From positions 1 to 32,258 of the IMG/VR virus record IMGVR_UViG_3300044997_000720: DNA of 32,258 bases. One strand, written 5' to 3'. The notes below the pieces were generated by a model that saw nothing but the letters and a program-made list of their open reading frames with translations, made no database searches and was not told where the DNA came from. Made by a program: the position numbers and the translations under genes. Below, piece after piece: positions 20,671 through 29,079 of the stretch. The stretch's first letter is position 1. Each line of letters starts with the position of its first letter. Origin of the DNA: a virus.

Positions 20671-21657
20671 TTATTGTTGATTACGTTTGCGAATCATAGC
20701 AATGATATCAGCAGCGCGACTTGAAGAATCGCTGCTCGAACTAGCGTCAGATTCTTGAACTTTTAATTGTGCTTTTGAAACATTTGTTTCAAATGGAGCA
20801 TCATCATCTATTTGAATCTGTTTGACCGCAGATTGTGCCTTGGCAGCAGAAGAGTTATTACTGCTACTAGTAGTACTACCATTTATACCAACAGGTTTGA
20901 AGTATTGACCCCAACGATCCATGTCAAATGCATGGCCTGCTACACTGGCTTCAAACATTTCTTTGATGATTTTGAGTTCAACTTCACCTGGTTTCTTAGG
21001 TAAGAAATCTGACAGTTTGTATAGGCCGTGTTGTTTGATTGCGGATTGTTCTAATTCGCTTAGAGCACGTTCTCTACGAGCCCAATTAGAAGTAGAATAG
21101 TCAGCATAACCACCTTTGGTGGTCTTGACAATTTTGAAGTCAAGACCACGAACATAGTCAGTAGGCAGCTCTTCAATCTCACTATCCATGAGAGCGTTTT
21201 TAACAATGTTAAAAATCTGACTGCCAATAATAAACCTACGAATAGGATTATCTGGAATCTTATCTTCAACTAATTTTGTATCCACTACGAAACCCTGGAA
21301 CAGATATGATTTTTTCTTCCAATACTTACGACCCATGTCTTCAAAATTTTTGTCCTTAAACCAAGGACGAACTTCTGTAAGAACTGGACATGATTCATTC
21401 CACATTTCCATACAGGGAACTTGTACTTGCATGAGTTTAGAATTATTTTCATCTTTTATTCCAGCAAAGGGCAATTTAATCATTGCTCGTTCAATCCAAA
21501 AAAAGGTATTATTAGGATCACCGTCGGGTATAAAACGAACTGTAGTAGTTGTTCCTTCTTGTATATTCCAGTGAGGAAAAATTTGATTATCACCGGACAA
21601 AATAGTTTGTTGTGTAGACTGCTGAAGTTTCGCACGAATCTCTGCCAAAGTTGCCAT
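20671..21657 (-). CDS. 32: ssDNA-binding protein gp32 (328 aa)
   Basis: Homologous in layout to T4 gp32 (301 aa): a basic N-terminus, an OB-fold core (about 25-240, including GRKYWKKKSYLFQGFVVD), and a C-terminal linker rich in Ser/Asp followed by a basic end. Of the four T4 zinc ligands only two Cys remain (Cys82 and Cys90 in PCMEMWNESCPVL); the third Cys is replaced by Leu and no His is placed like T4 His64, so zinc binding is doubtful. AAGGAG precedes the ATG. A sigma70-like promoter and a 10-bp hairpin stand in the leader. gp32 coats ssDNA and organises replication, recombination and repair. Confidence 0.92.
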   Translation of the reverse strand: MATLAEIRAKLQQSTQQTILSGDNQIFPHWNIQEGTTTTVRFIPDGDPNNTFFWIERAMIKLPFAGIKDENNSKLMQVQVPCMEMWNESCPVLTEVRPWFKDKNFEDMGRKYWKKKSYLFQGFVVDTKLVEDKIPDNPIRRFIIGSQIFNIVKNALMDSEIEELPTDYVRGLDFKIVKTTKGGYADYSTSNWARRERALSELEQSAIKQHGLYKLSDFLPKKPGEVELKIIKEMFEASVAGHAFDMDRWGQYFKPVGINGSTTSSSNNSSAAKAQSAVKQIQIDDDAPFETNVSKAQLKVQESDASSSSDSSSRAADIIAMIRKRNQQ

Positions 21658-21698
21658 AATGTTTCTCCTTTATGTTAATGCCTTTGTATTTGCCATTT

Positions 21699-21722
21699 CT
21701 TATTAGTCAATGGACTAATAAG
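21699..21722 (-). promoter_or_regulatory. Hairpin in the gp32 leader, possible autoregulatory operator
   Basis: CTTATTAGTC pairs perfectly with GACTAATAAG over a 4-base loop, between the promoter (21740-21768) and the ATG at 21657. In T4 gp32 controls its own translation by binding a structured leader (a pseudoknot); this AU-rich hairpin is in the right place for such a role. Pseudoknot pairing was not established. Confidence 0.55.
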
Positions 21723-21739
21723 GAAAAGTACGTACATGG

Positions 21740-21768
21740 ATAATACGTATTTGTATAAAGTTTGTCAA
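21740..21768 (-). promoter_or_regulatory. Sigma70-like promoter for gp32
   Basis: On the minus strand a perfect -35 TTGACA (21768-21763), a 17-base spacer and -10 TATTAT (21745-21740) stand ahead of the gp32 leader. It would also supply the downstream uvsX cluster. Confidence 0.75.
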
Positions 21769-21791
21769 TCTAAATCGAGTAATAAAATAGG

Positions 21792-24239
21792 TTATTTTGC
21801 CAATCCTGCTAATTTTCTCATAATGTCAAAATCTTCGTCATACTTGTTGTACTGTTTTCTGATCTGATCCATTTTTTCTTCGCCCGCACCGCTTTGTGCT
21901 GCTCTACGTAGTTTATCCATGCCCTGTTTACCGTATTTTTCATAACCTTTAGCATGACGGCTCATGGCTTCTATGGCTGCGTCATCTTGTGCTTTATTTT
22001 GGTAACCATATTCCTGTTCTAGCCTATCAACTATATGACTTTGTATTTCCTCAAAATCATTGTCATGATGTAATCTGTATTCGTCGGCAATAGAATCATA
22101 CATATTTTGAAGTTGATTTCTAATTTCATCACCCAATTTACCCATCATTCCATCGTAGATCATATCATAGGCATCGTCCCCGCTAAGAGCAATTTTTGAT
22201 AAAATTGTATCTGCTGAGTCTTCCAAAACCTCATCTTCACCGAATCTTGATCTATAAGAGTTCGGATTCATACTGTTGCGACTACCAATTACCCTATGGC
22301 CCTCACCTGCTAGTAGTAAATCATACATCATTTTAATAACTGCCATTGGTTTTTTTAAAGTATCAAGATGATTATAGAACCAACTGATTTTTTCAGGTTT
22401 CATTCTGCGAATAGATTTGCCTTTTATTAATTCTTTAGCCTGTGCCTTTAGGGTTTCAAAATCTTTTATTTGTTCTAATCTTTTAATATCGTCAATAGTG
22501 AAATTATCTTCTTTACCATCATTGGGGCCTTCCTTCATTTCTTTCTCACCCATTATAGAATGGCCGCTATGTCGCTGTGACCATTCTTGGGTAAGCTTGG
22601 CCATGAATTTTTCTGCTAATGAGCGAGCATGTTGTCCTGCTTTTTCTCCAAACTTTTCTGATATTGCCTTCTCAACATCAATAGCTATGCCTTCTTCTCC
22701 TCTAAATGGTCCAACATAAGGGTTATCTCTGTTGTAAAAACTTTTGACAATTTTAGCTACTTCACCTATCATTGCTTTTATATCGCTATCTTCTGCAACA
22801 GGTTGTTCTGGAGCTGGTTTGGCTGTTGGTGCTGCTGCTGGTTCTTCAGGGACTTGGAAAATATCTAATAAACCTGGAAATTTATCTTGATTTTCTGGTT
22901 TTTGGGCCCAAGGCATTATTACATTTTGAATAGGATCTGCACTAGGATTAATTCTTGCTTGATCTTTGAGATTGTCTGTGAGTTCGGGACTTTCGACGCC
23001 GTATTCGCTGAAGAAACGCACTACCTCGTCCACTGCTATTTCATCACTAAGTGTAAATGGTTGTGGAAGTTCCTGGAGAGCCTGTGCTAATTTTGCCGCA
23101 TCGAATTCCATACTGGCGGCGTCTTCTGCCCACTCTGCGAATGCCTGATCTAATTTGCCTGGAGGGAGGGTTTCACTGACGGATTCTTGTGCCTGTTCTT
23201 CTACTTGATCTGTTTCACTGAAATATGATTCTAAATTTACCTTGTTGGCCTCACTCATTATGCGATGTAGTAGGGGAAAGTATTGACTGAGTTCTTCTTG
23301 ATAATTTTTCTGTGTGAATTTTGCCTTGTAGTCTTCCATAGTAACGGCATCTAATTCAGCCTGTAGTCCGTCATCTTCTGTAGCTGTAAATTCTGAGATC
23401 CATGATTCATAATGTGGACGCTTGCTCAAAATTTCAATCTGTGCCTTTAATTCTTGTAATCGGCCTACGGCCCTTTCTGTTATACCCAATGCATCATCGT
23501 GTAGAGTAGCGCCCCTTATAGTCTTTTGAAATTCTGCCAGTTGAGCAATTTCTTCGCTCATACTTATAATGGCTTTGCCTGCTGGATCATGTGGAGCACC
23601 ACCGTGATCAACATGCTGAGCCATGGCAAATGCGCCTGCGGGATGAATGAAAGGATACTTGAATCTTTCACCATCTCTATTCTGTATAAAAATTGCCTTG
23701 ATGTTTTTACGTTGGCTGCGAGCACCTGGGAATTTTTCTTCTACAGGCTTGTTGTGTCTAATTATAACTTCTGTGCGTCCCTTGACAGCACGACTGGTTT
23801 TGGAACTGCTACGACCGTTCCAGCGTCCTTCTGCTATGTTTGGCATATTTTCTTCCTTGGGGCCTTGCGTGGCTGCTAAATGTTGAAAATCGTTTTTATC
23901 TAAATTGGTCTTAGTTATATCTCTTGTATCAAATCTCAATAATCTACGCATAGCAAAATAGCGCATCTCTTTGAGAAACATATACCATAATTTCTTGCCT
24001 ATTATGTCTTGTCCTTCAGTTATACCTTGACTATAGTATACTTTTAGACTGCCTAAGTCATTTATACTAATACTAACACGACCTAGATCCACGCCTTCAC
24101 GAACAAAGTCAAAATCAAAAAATCTTGCTTCTGCTGGATCTATGGTAACAGCGCCTGTTTCGTCTCCCATTTCTAAATTGCTGAAACGACTACGAACTTT
24201 ATCAAATAGGTCTTGGCTAATAATTTGAATAGGTTTCAT
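21792..24239 (-). CDS. Large conserved marine T4-like protein of unknown function (815 aa)
   Basis: The second half of a terminase-linked pair: it starts 12 nt after the gp17 stop. The N-terminal third (MKPIQIISQDLFDKVRSRFS, ETGAVTIDPAEARFFDFDF, FDTRDITKTNLD, ERFKYPFIHPAGAFAMAQHV) looks like an ordered, conserved region that I recall from marine T4-like phages. The middle (about 350-500) is low in complexity, rich in Glu, Ala and Pro (PEEPAAAPTAKPAPEQP). The C-terminal third is helical and charged. No known enzyme motif or membrane segment is seen. AATAAATA stands 6 nt before the ATG, with no Shine-Dalgarno. A late virion or assembly role is inferred from position and promoter. Confidence 0.7.
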   Translation of the reverse strand: MKPIQIISQDLFDKVRSRFSNLEMGDETGAVTIDPAEARFFDFDFVREGVDLGRVSISINDLGSLKVYYSQGITEGQDIIGKKLWYMFLKEMRYFAMRRLLRFDTRDITKTNLDKNDFQHLAATQGPKEENMPNIAEGRWNGRSSSKTSRAVKGRTEVIIRHNKPVEEKFPGARSQRKNIKAIFIQNRDGERFKYPFIHPAGAFAMAQHVDHGGAPHDPAGKAIISMSEEIAQLAEFQKTIRGATLHDDALGITERAVGRLQELKAQIEILSKRPHYESWISEFTATEDDGLQAELDAVTMEDYKAKFTQKNYQEELSQYFPLLHRIMSEANKVNLESYFSETDQVEEQAQESVSETLPPGKLDQAFAEWAEDAASMEFDAAKLAQALQELPQPFTLSDEIAVDEVVRFFSEYGVESPELTDNLKDQARINPSADPIQNVIMPWAQKPENQDKFPGLLDIFQVPEEPAAAPTAKPAPEQPVAEDSDIKAMIGEVAKIVKSFYNRDNPYVGPFRGEEGIAIDVEKAISEKFGEKAGQHARSLAEKFMAKLTQEWSQRHSGHSIMGEKEMKEGPNDGKEDNFTIDDIKRLEQIKDFETLKAQAKELIKGKSIRRMKPEKISWFYNHLDTLKKPMAVIKMMYDLLLAGEGHRVIGSRNSMNPNSYRSRFGEDEVLEDSADTILSKIALSGDDAYDMIYDGMMGKLGDEIRNQLQNMYDSIADEYRLHHDNDFEEIQSHIVDRLEQEYGYQNKAQDDAAIEAMSRHAKGYEKYGKQGMDKLRRAAQSGAGEEKMDQIRKQYNKYDEDFDIMRKLAGLAK

Positions 24240-24245
24240 AATGTA

Positions 24246-24253
24246 TATTTATT
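24246..24253 (-). promoter_or_regulatory. Late-type octamer 6 nt before a start codon
   Basis: AATAAATA on the minus strand ends 6 nt before the ATG at 24239. It overlaps the stop of the terminase gene by 2 bases, so it lies at the junction of the two genes. Confidence 0.6.
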
Positions 24254-26273
24254 AGTGTGTGATGTAAATGGGCATGGGCATAATCCACTCATCTTCTCGT
24301 TCTTCACGCATTTTATCATAGATTGAAGGATCCCACTCTTGTAGCATCATTATCATACGTAGTGCTAACAGCATACTACTGACTAAATCATCAGTCGAAC
24401 CTGTCTTACCTGAAAAACTAATACCTTTGGCTACGTAGGTTTTTAATTCGCTTATTAAAGGTTTACTATAGATTTTTAGCTTATCACTTTCTATTAGGTA
24501 CTTCAATTTGGCACAGATTGATATTTTGGCAGAGTGTGTAGTATTAAATCCTTTGCGGAATCTACGAATGTGTCCTTTTTTTATAGGTTCACTTAAGAAA
24601 AGTCCGGGAATAGTTTCTTCACCTATTTCTGTAATAGCCACCAGTGCTGCCTCACCTACAGCATTGTTTTCAATACTAAAATATAAGTTTGCTTGACTTC
24701 CTTGTTTCGCACACTCGTCATTGATATAATTGCAGATATCTCTTAGTATGCGTGCTTGACCTTGTATAGTTGTTAAATTATGCTGCCATTCTCCCGTTTG
24801 TTCAAAACTTGGAATCTCTAAAATTTGTATAGCGGCAGGGTCTCCTCCTGTTCCAAGACTTGGATCTAAAGCAACAATATAAGTAGCTGTTGGTTTTATT
24901 TTTTTATACCAGCGGCATTGACCCATCTTCATATAGGGTTCTTTGCCTTCCAAATTAGCTAATTTTAAGCTGTTTATCAGTGTTTCATCAAAGACCAAAA
25001 ATTCGCAGTTAGAAACTAATAAACCGTTGGCAAAAAATCTATGATTTTTTCCTACATTATATAGATCATATACTATTGCGATTCGATTGGTATCTTTTAT
25101 ACTGATAACCATTTCTGTTCCAGAGGACGTTATAATTTTATGGTTAAGTGTTAGGTCCTTGGCAGATACTCTTCCCATTCCTTCTATAAAAAATTCATGG
25201 TCGTGTGTGGTTTCTATTTCTTGAGTTTCAGTTTGTACTTTAATAGTAGGTCTTTGACCTTTCCTGATAAGCCCGTCAAAATTGTTCCATCCTGAATCAG
25301 TCATAACCTGCAGGTTAAGATTATTTTTTAAGTATTCTTCCACGAACAAATCCTTCCCCAACATTATCAATTCTAAATCAAATACGGTCAATAATTTTAT
25401 ATCGCCATTGGGAAATTTAATTTTTAATTTGCTTTCCCCAGTTATACATTCATGCTCACGCTTGAATCGTTCTTCTCCAATACTTGCTCGCTCTATAGCA
25501 GCCCATTTTTCATCTCGTTCAGGATGTTCGCTCCAATGTGCTCTAAAAGGAAAGAAGCCGTTTCTTCCCAGTTTTGTTGAATTGCCGTGTTCGTCAAATC
25601 TATAGCTAGCATCTTTCCATATAAGAGCGAATTGATCTTCATCTGAGTTAGGAGTTGATGTTAATATAGCCTTTCCACCTGTGGCCAATGTAGGACGTAT
25701 TGAAGTCCAAAATTCCGCAGCAATGCTAGGTTCTACAAAGGCAAACTCGTCAGCATACAATAAAGAGATACTCATACCACGTCCGGTAGTTTCTGTAGTT
25801 GTTTGTGCTACTATACGACTGCCGTTGTCAAATTCAATACTTTGTTTATTATAACTTGTGACACCGCATCTGATATGATCAGGACACAACTCATAAGAAT
25901 ATCTAATACGCTGCATAATTTCCTGCGCACCGGTATATTTGTGTGCCGCTACCAATATTGTGCTGTCAGGTATGAACATAGCAAACCATAATAGATATCC
26001 TGCTGCTGTAGTGGTTTTACCCGTTTGGCGAGGTAGTAGGTTGATATTGAACCTGTGATTATGATAACTATCAACTAAACGTTTTTGATAGGGATATGCG
26101 TTATACTTGAGCTTACCACGAACAGGGTGCTGAATATAGAAAAAATTACTAAGAAAATAATGTGGTCCATTAGTTTTATCCTGACAGGCCAACAGATTAT
26201 CTATCTGCTCTTCTGTCCATTTTTGCTGAACATTAGCATTTTTAACTAATTTGTAATCCTTAGGAATTGCCAT
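24252..26273 (-). CDS. 17: Terminase large subunit gp17 with inserted mini-intein (673 aa precursor)
   Basis: The packaging ATPase and nuclease. Walker A RQTGKT is at residues 82-87 and Walker B LLYADE at 171-176. The nuclease domain has Asp470 in IVALDPSLGTGG, Glu535 in YFSIENN, and Asp628/Asp629 in STDDLVSS, matching the acidic cluster of T4 gp17. Residues 276-422 are an intein (listed separately), so mature gp17 would be 526 residues; T4 gp17 is 610. It cuts concatemeric DNA and pumps it into the prohead with gp16. No Shine-Dalgarno; a TAAATAAA element lies next to the ATG. A strong terminator ends upstream transcription at 26290-26312. Confidence 0.92.
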   Translation of the reverse strand: MAIPKDYKLVKNANVQQKWTEEQIDNLLACQDKTNGPHYFLSNFFYIQHPVRGKLKYNAYPYQKRLVDSYHNHRFNINLLPRQTGKTTTAAGYLLWFAMFIPDSTILVAAHKYTGAQEIMQRIRYSYELCPDHIRCGVTSYNKQSIEFDNGSRIVAQTTTETTGRGMSISLLYADEFAFVEPSIAAEFWTSIRPTLATGGKAILTSTPNSDEDQFALIWKDASYRFDEHGNSTKLGRNGFFPFRAHWSEHPERDEKWAAIERASIGEERFKREHECITGESKLKIKFPNGDIKLLTVFDLELIMLGKDLFVEEYLKNNLNLQVMTDSGWNNFDGLIRKGQRPTIKVQTETQEIETTHDHEFFIEGMGRVSAKDLTLNHKIITSSGTEMVISIKDTNRIAIVYDLYNVGKNHRFFANGLLVSNCEFLVFDETLINSLKLANLEGKEPYMKMGQCRWYKKIKPTATYIVALDPSLGTGGDPAAIQILEIPSFEQTGEWQHNLTTIQGQARILRDICNYINDECAKQGSQANLYFSIENNAVGEAALVAITEIGEETIPGLFLSEPIKKGHIRRFRKGFNTTHSAKISICAKLKYLIESDKLKIYSKPLISELKTYVAKGISFSGKTGSTDDLVSSMLLALRMIMMLQEWDPSIYDKMREEREDEWIMPMPIYITH
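25008..25448 (-). other. Mini-intein in gp17 (147 residues, residues 276-422)
   Basis: It begins with Cys276 in CITGESKLKI (block A), has THDHEF (about 356-361, block B with the usual His359), then VYDLYNV (block F) and HRFFANGLLVSN before Cys423 of the extein (block G). No LAGLIDADG or other homing endonuclease fits in 147 residues, so it cannot home by itself. The penultimate residue is Ser instead of the usual His. It sits between the ATPase and nuclease domains, at the site EHE/CEF. Splicing should restore an uninterrupted gp17. Confidence 0.9.
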
Positions 26274-26289
26274 ATTTTATTTACGAAAA

Positions 26290-26312
26290 AAATAGCCCCA
26301 ACGGGGCTATTT
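26290..26312 (-). terminator. Rho-independent terminator (minus strand)
   Basis: A 10-bp stem with AAC/GTT loop and GC-rich core (AATAGCCCC / GGGGCTATT) is followed on the minus strand by a run of T. It lies after the stop of the 286-aa gene and before the gp17 start, so it would end transcripts coming from gp18-gp16 and leave gp17 to its own promoter. Confidence 0.8.
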
Positions 26313-26328
26313 AATACATCAATGCAAT

Positions 26329-27189
26329 TTATTCACCTACAAATTTGCGATACTCTGCAAATAAGTCCTTTTCCACTTGCTCCATAGTTTTGGTATAGGG
26401 GTTGCCGCCACCATTTACCTTGTTTACTTCATTCCCACCTTTGGAATTGAGATCATTACCAGTTGGAATCATACTGGCATATCCTGATGTTTTAGGAGAT
26501 GGTTCATTATCGTATTCTTTTACATCAGCTTGATTATCGCCTAAGTTTAATTTATCTATCATACTACGCATCATTGTGGGCTCGTTCATTTTCATGTCAT
26601 CTACACCATTTGTATCAACTTCTGCGGGTGGATGTGCATTTGCTGCTGGTTCTCCTATGCTCGTATTACTATCTGGTGATTGTTGCCCTTTTCCTGCAAG
26701 TGTCATTATATCACGCAGCATGGCACTTAATTCATCACCGCTATCTGCAGAAATATTAATGCTAGCAGGAGTATGATTATCATGCATCCTAGTAATTGAA
26801 GGTATCATTCCACATTCTTCTATGCCTTCTTTGGCCATTCGAATGACTTCCGCCACACCATGCAGTGCTATCTTGTTACCAGGAATATCACCTTTCATCT
26901 TAATAACACTTTTAGCATCGTGACCTTTAGCAATTCGTTTGGCATCAGCATCATCTTTGGCGGTAAAACGCTTTACTTTTCCATTTGATAGCATCATTTC
27001 ATACTTTTGTGTTTTACCTTCTTCAGAACCTTCTGCTCCTTCTTGCTGTACACTTTCTTCATGCTTCTGATGATACTTTTCAGCATCAACATTTTTACTT
27101 TCATTATTCAGCACAGGAACATCACTCATGACACGTGGGTCACTCCTATCAAGTTCTGCTAATCTTTTTAACACATCTAGCATTTGCAT
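26329..27189 (-). CDS. Structural-region hypothetical protein (286 aa)
   Basis: N-terminus MQMLDVLKRLAELDRSDPRV is followed by an acidic, Gln/Glu-rich stretch, then YEMMLSNGKVKRFTAKDDAD and AKRIAKGHDAKSVIKMKG (about 63-100, a small alpha-beta unit). The C-terminal half is rich in Asn, Pro and Gly and looks disordered, ending in a helix (EKDLFAEYRKFVGE). I recall related proteins next to terminase genes in marine T4-like phages. Function is unknown; an internal head or scaffold role is possible. A terminator follows; the gene starts 2 nt after its upstream neighbour. Confidence 0.62.
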   Translation of the reverse strand: MQMLDVLKRLAELDRSDPRVMSDVPVLNNESKNVDAEKYHQKHEESVQQEGAEGSEEGKTQKYEMMLSNGKVKRFTAKDDADAKRIAKGHDAKSVIKMKGDIPGNKIALHGVAEVIRMAKEGIEECGMIPSITRMHDNHTPASINISADSGDELSAMLRDIMTLAGKGQQSPDSNTSIGEPAANAHPPAEVDTNGVDDMKMNEPTMMRSMIDKLNLGDNQADVKEYDNEPSPKTSGYASMIPTGNDLNSKGGNEVNKVNGGGNPYTKTMEQVEKDLFAEYRKFVGE

Positions 27190-27191
27190 GG

Positions 27192-27761
27192 TTATTTCCT
27201 TATTGGACTTTGAGTGTTAGCAGGTGAATCTGTATTAAATTTAGCATCACCTTCATTAGGTCTTTGCTCACCGCGCTCTTTGCGTTGTAGTCTTAGAATA
27301 TCATTTAGCTCTTTAACAAATCCACTATTATATTTGTCGCCATAGTAATCTTCAAATTTGGCATTTGGTGCTTCTTTGTAATGAGGGTCGTCAAGTAAAG
27401 CACCTTTACGTTTAGTTTTTGGAGTTTGATATTCTTCACTTGGTTCACCTGGTCTTTTTACCACAACGTGCCCTCTATTAATTTTTAAACTTTGAGCTAG
27501 GTATTCTGTAAGTTCATGTTGTGTACTAGGATAGTCTAGGCTAACTTCATAAATGTTTACTTCCATATTTTTAATGTTTGGAAAATCTAAAGGAAGGTGT
27601 TGTATTGGAGTTTTTCCTATTTTTTTAAAGCTATTGGTTACAAACCTATCTAAGCTAGATTTCAGAATATTTTCCTGCTCATTGGTCATTTCTCCTGCGA
27701 TCTTGATCTTAAAATTATATCGCTTTTGGCTTTCTGCAAGGTATTCAGTAAAGGTTTTCAT
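27192..27761 (-). CDS. Conserved marine T4-like protein next to terminase (189 aa)
   Basis: N-terminus MKTFTEYLAESQKRYNFKIK, with an amphipathic segment of the kind seen in several T4 head-assembly proteins, then a domain with PIQHLPLDFPNIKNMEVNIY. The C-terminal third is polar and low in complexity, ending RKERGEQRPNEGDAK and a Thr/Gln/Pro tail. I recall this family from marine T4-like phages but know of no function. AATAAATA lies 5 nt before the ATG and there is no Shine-Dalgarno, so it is probably a late gene with a near-leaderless message. Confidence 0.68.
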   Translation of the reverse strand: MKTFTEYLAESQKRYNFKIKIAGEMTNEQENILKSSLDRFVTNSFKKIGKTPIQHLPLDFPNIKNMEVNIYEVSLDYPSTQHELTEYLAQSLKINRGHVVVKRPGEPSEEYQTPKTKRKGALLDDPHYKEAPNAKFEDYYGDKYNSGFVKELNDILRLQRKERGEQRPNEGDAKFNTDSPANTQSPIRK

Positions 27762-27765
27762 GATA

Positions 27766-28245
27766 TTATTTATTCATATTCTTAAGTTTTTCTAGCAGAC
27801 TATTTCTATCACTGATAATATAACCTTGTGCTTCAATTGGTTTATCTTCTTCCGAACTATGCTTCTTATCAATAGCAAGTTTTTTTAATTGAAGCTCTAC
27901 CATTTTTAGTTTTTTATCTATTTTAGCACTTTTTGCCTGTATGGCAGCATTCATCATATTTGCTGCTACTTCAAACATTTTAGAACCATATCTAACTTCT
28001 ACATTCATTCCTAAATCCATTAGATCGTCATAAGCCTGTTCTGCCTTTGCCGCAAGTGCATCTAATTCAGCATCTGCCATGTCGCCCAATCCTTTTACCC
28101 TTGGTAATGCAGAGGAAATTTTATCAAATTCCTCTAATTTTCCTTGTAAGTTTATTGTAGGAGGTAATTTTGCAATAGCTTCGGGTGACAGGTATTTTTC
28201 ATCTGAAGATTTTAAATCTAAAACTTGTTCAAGCTTTTTAGTCAT
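27766..28245 (-). CDS. 16: Terminase small subunit gp16-like (159 aa)
   Basis: Mostly helical with a long coiled-coil-like C-terminal helix (AAIQAKSAKIDKKLKMVELQ, then LKKLAIDKKH), preceded by ALAAKAEQAYDDLMDLGMNV and FEVAANMMN. This order matches the T4 gp16 family (164 aa), which forms rings, recognises DNA and stimulates gp17. The gene lies just ahead of the gp17 region, separated only by two hypothetical genes. Sequence identity is limited, so the assignment rests on layout, length and helix pattern. Confidence 0.78.
   Translation of the reverse strand: MTKKLEQVLDLKSSDEKYLSPEAIAKLPPTINLQGKLEEFDKISSALPRVKGLGDMADAELDALAAKAEQAYDDLMDLGMNVEVRYGSKMFEVAANMMNAAIQAKSAKIDKKLKMVELQLKKLAIDKKHSSEEDKPIEAQGYIISDRNSLLEKLKNMNK
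27767..27774 (-). promoter_or_regulatory. Late-type octamer 5 nt before a start codon
   Basis: AATAAATA on the minus strand ends 5 nt before the ATG at 27761. It overlaps the last codons of the gp16 gene. Confidence 0.6.
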
Positions 28246-28270
28246 AATTTTTGATATAAAAAAAATTTAC

Positions 28271-28714
28271 TTATCTTTTCTTATTTGAGTTGATATAAAT
28301 ATCATGCTCATTTATCACTCTAAATTTCAAGCCGTGATTTCTAGCCCAAACAGAAGCTGCTTCCCATTTTGCCATATTTTTAACATACTGAGACTGATCG
28401 TAAGGATTTTTACCAATACGTTCTTTTATGCTTTGTTTAGCAGGTTTTATTTCTATTAGTTCTCCGTGTTGCTTCATGTTTTTGTCTATATAGGTAATTA
28501 GAAAATCAGGTACATAAACCGTTTGTTTATCAGTTAATGGATCTCTATAGGGTATTTTCACTGCTTCGCTAGCCCATTGTTGTATACTAGGGTTATTATC
28601 ACAAAATATCATGAATGTTAGTTCCCAACTACTTCTATAAATAGGTGTTTTATTGCCCAAATATTTTTCTGGATTTTTTACCCTATAAAAATCTTTTGAA
28701 AATTTTAAACTCAT
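28271..28714 (-). CDS. 4: Head-completion protein gp4-like, TnsA-type nuclease fold (147 aa)
   Basis: N-terminus FYRVKNPEKYLGNKTPIYRS matches the T4 gp4 family opening. The putative nuclease residues are Glu31 in SSWELTF, Asp70 in VPDFLITY and Glu88/Lys90 in LIEIKPAK: the E-D-ExK pattern of TnsA-like PD-(D/E)xK nucleases. T4 gp4 (150 aa) completes packaged heads before tail joining. It may trim DNA at the head neck; whether it cuts DNA in T4 is not settled to my knowledge. The gene overlaps its upstream neighbour by 4 nt and ends 25 nt before gp16. Confidence 0.82.
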   Translation of the reverse strand: MSLKFSKDFYRVKNPEKYLGNKTPIYRSSWELTFMIFCDNNPSIQQWASEAVKIPYRDPLTDKQTVYVPDFLITYIDKNMKQHGELIEIKPAKQSIKERIGKNPYDQSQYVKNMAKWEAASVWARNHGLKFRVINEHDIYINSNKKR

Positions 28715-29079
28715 GCAATTATATTTCTTTCTATTTCAGAATTGATAAGTGTATTACTGACATATCCTAGGCTACTGGTCTTAAATCTAGTAAAATTTAA
28801 AATTTCTGCAACCAATCCAGAAATACTAACATTGTCAATGCCTTTCAATGTATCTAAAATTTGCATAGGATTAAGTTCATCTTGTCTTGCCTGCAAAATT
28901 ATAACTTCTGCAATCAATTCAGCAGAGGTTTCTTCAAATCCCTTACTTACAAAAAATCCTGTCACGGAAGCAAAAACATTGGAATCTATACCAATTGGCA
29001 AATTTTGATAATTTTTAAAAGATTCTATTGTTGTATTTTGTCTACCTTTTTTAGGTAAATTTGTATAAGTGTATCTCAT
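28711..29079 (-). CDS. Conserved marine T4-like structural-region protein (122 aa)
   Basis: The N-terminal part (MRYTYTNLPKKGRQNTTIES) is basic; the middle is helical (FFVSKGFEETSAELIAEVII), and the end LVAEILNFTRFKTSSLGYVS resembles a conserved segment I recall from marine T4-like phages. Its ATG shares one base with the TAA stop of the tube-like gene (TAATG). No function is known to me; position between a tube-like gene and gp4 suggests a virion or neck role. Confidence 0.65.
   Translation of the reverse strand: MRYTYTNLPKKGRQNTTIESFKNYQNLPIGIDSNVFASVTGFFVSKGFEETSAELIAEVIILQARQDELNPMQILDTLKGIDNVSISGLVAEILNFTRFKTSSLGYVSNTLINSEIERNIIA

Noticed and set aside
20671-21657. Loss of zinc ligands in gp32 as a striking novelty
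   Set aside because: The PCMEMWNESCPVL pattern looks usual for marine T4-like gp32 as I recall it, so it is noted in the annotation only.
28293-28660. TATAAATA octamers on the plus strand inside the gp4 gene
   Set aside because: They lie within a coding region and point to no plus-strand gene; chance matches are expected in AT-rich DNA.
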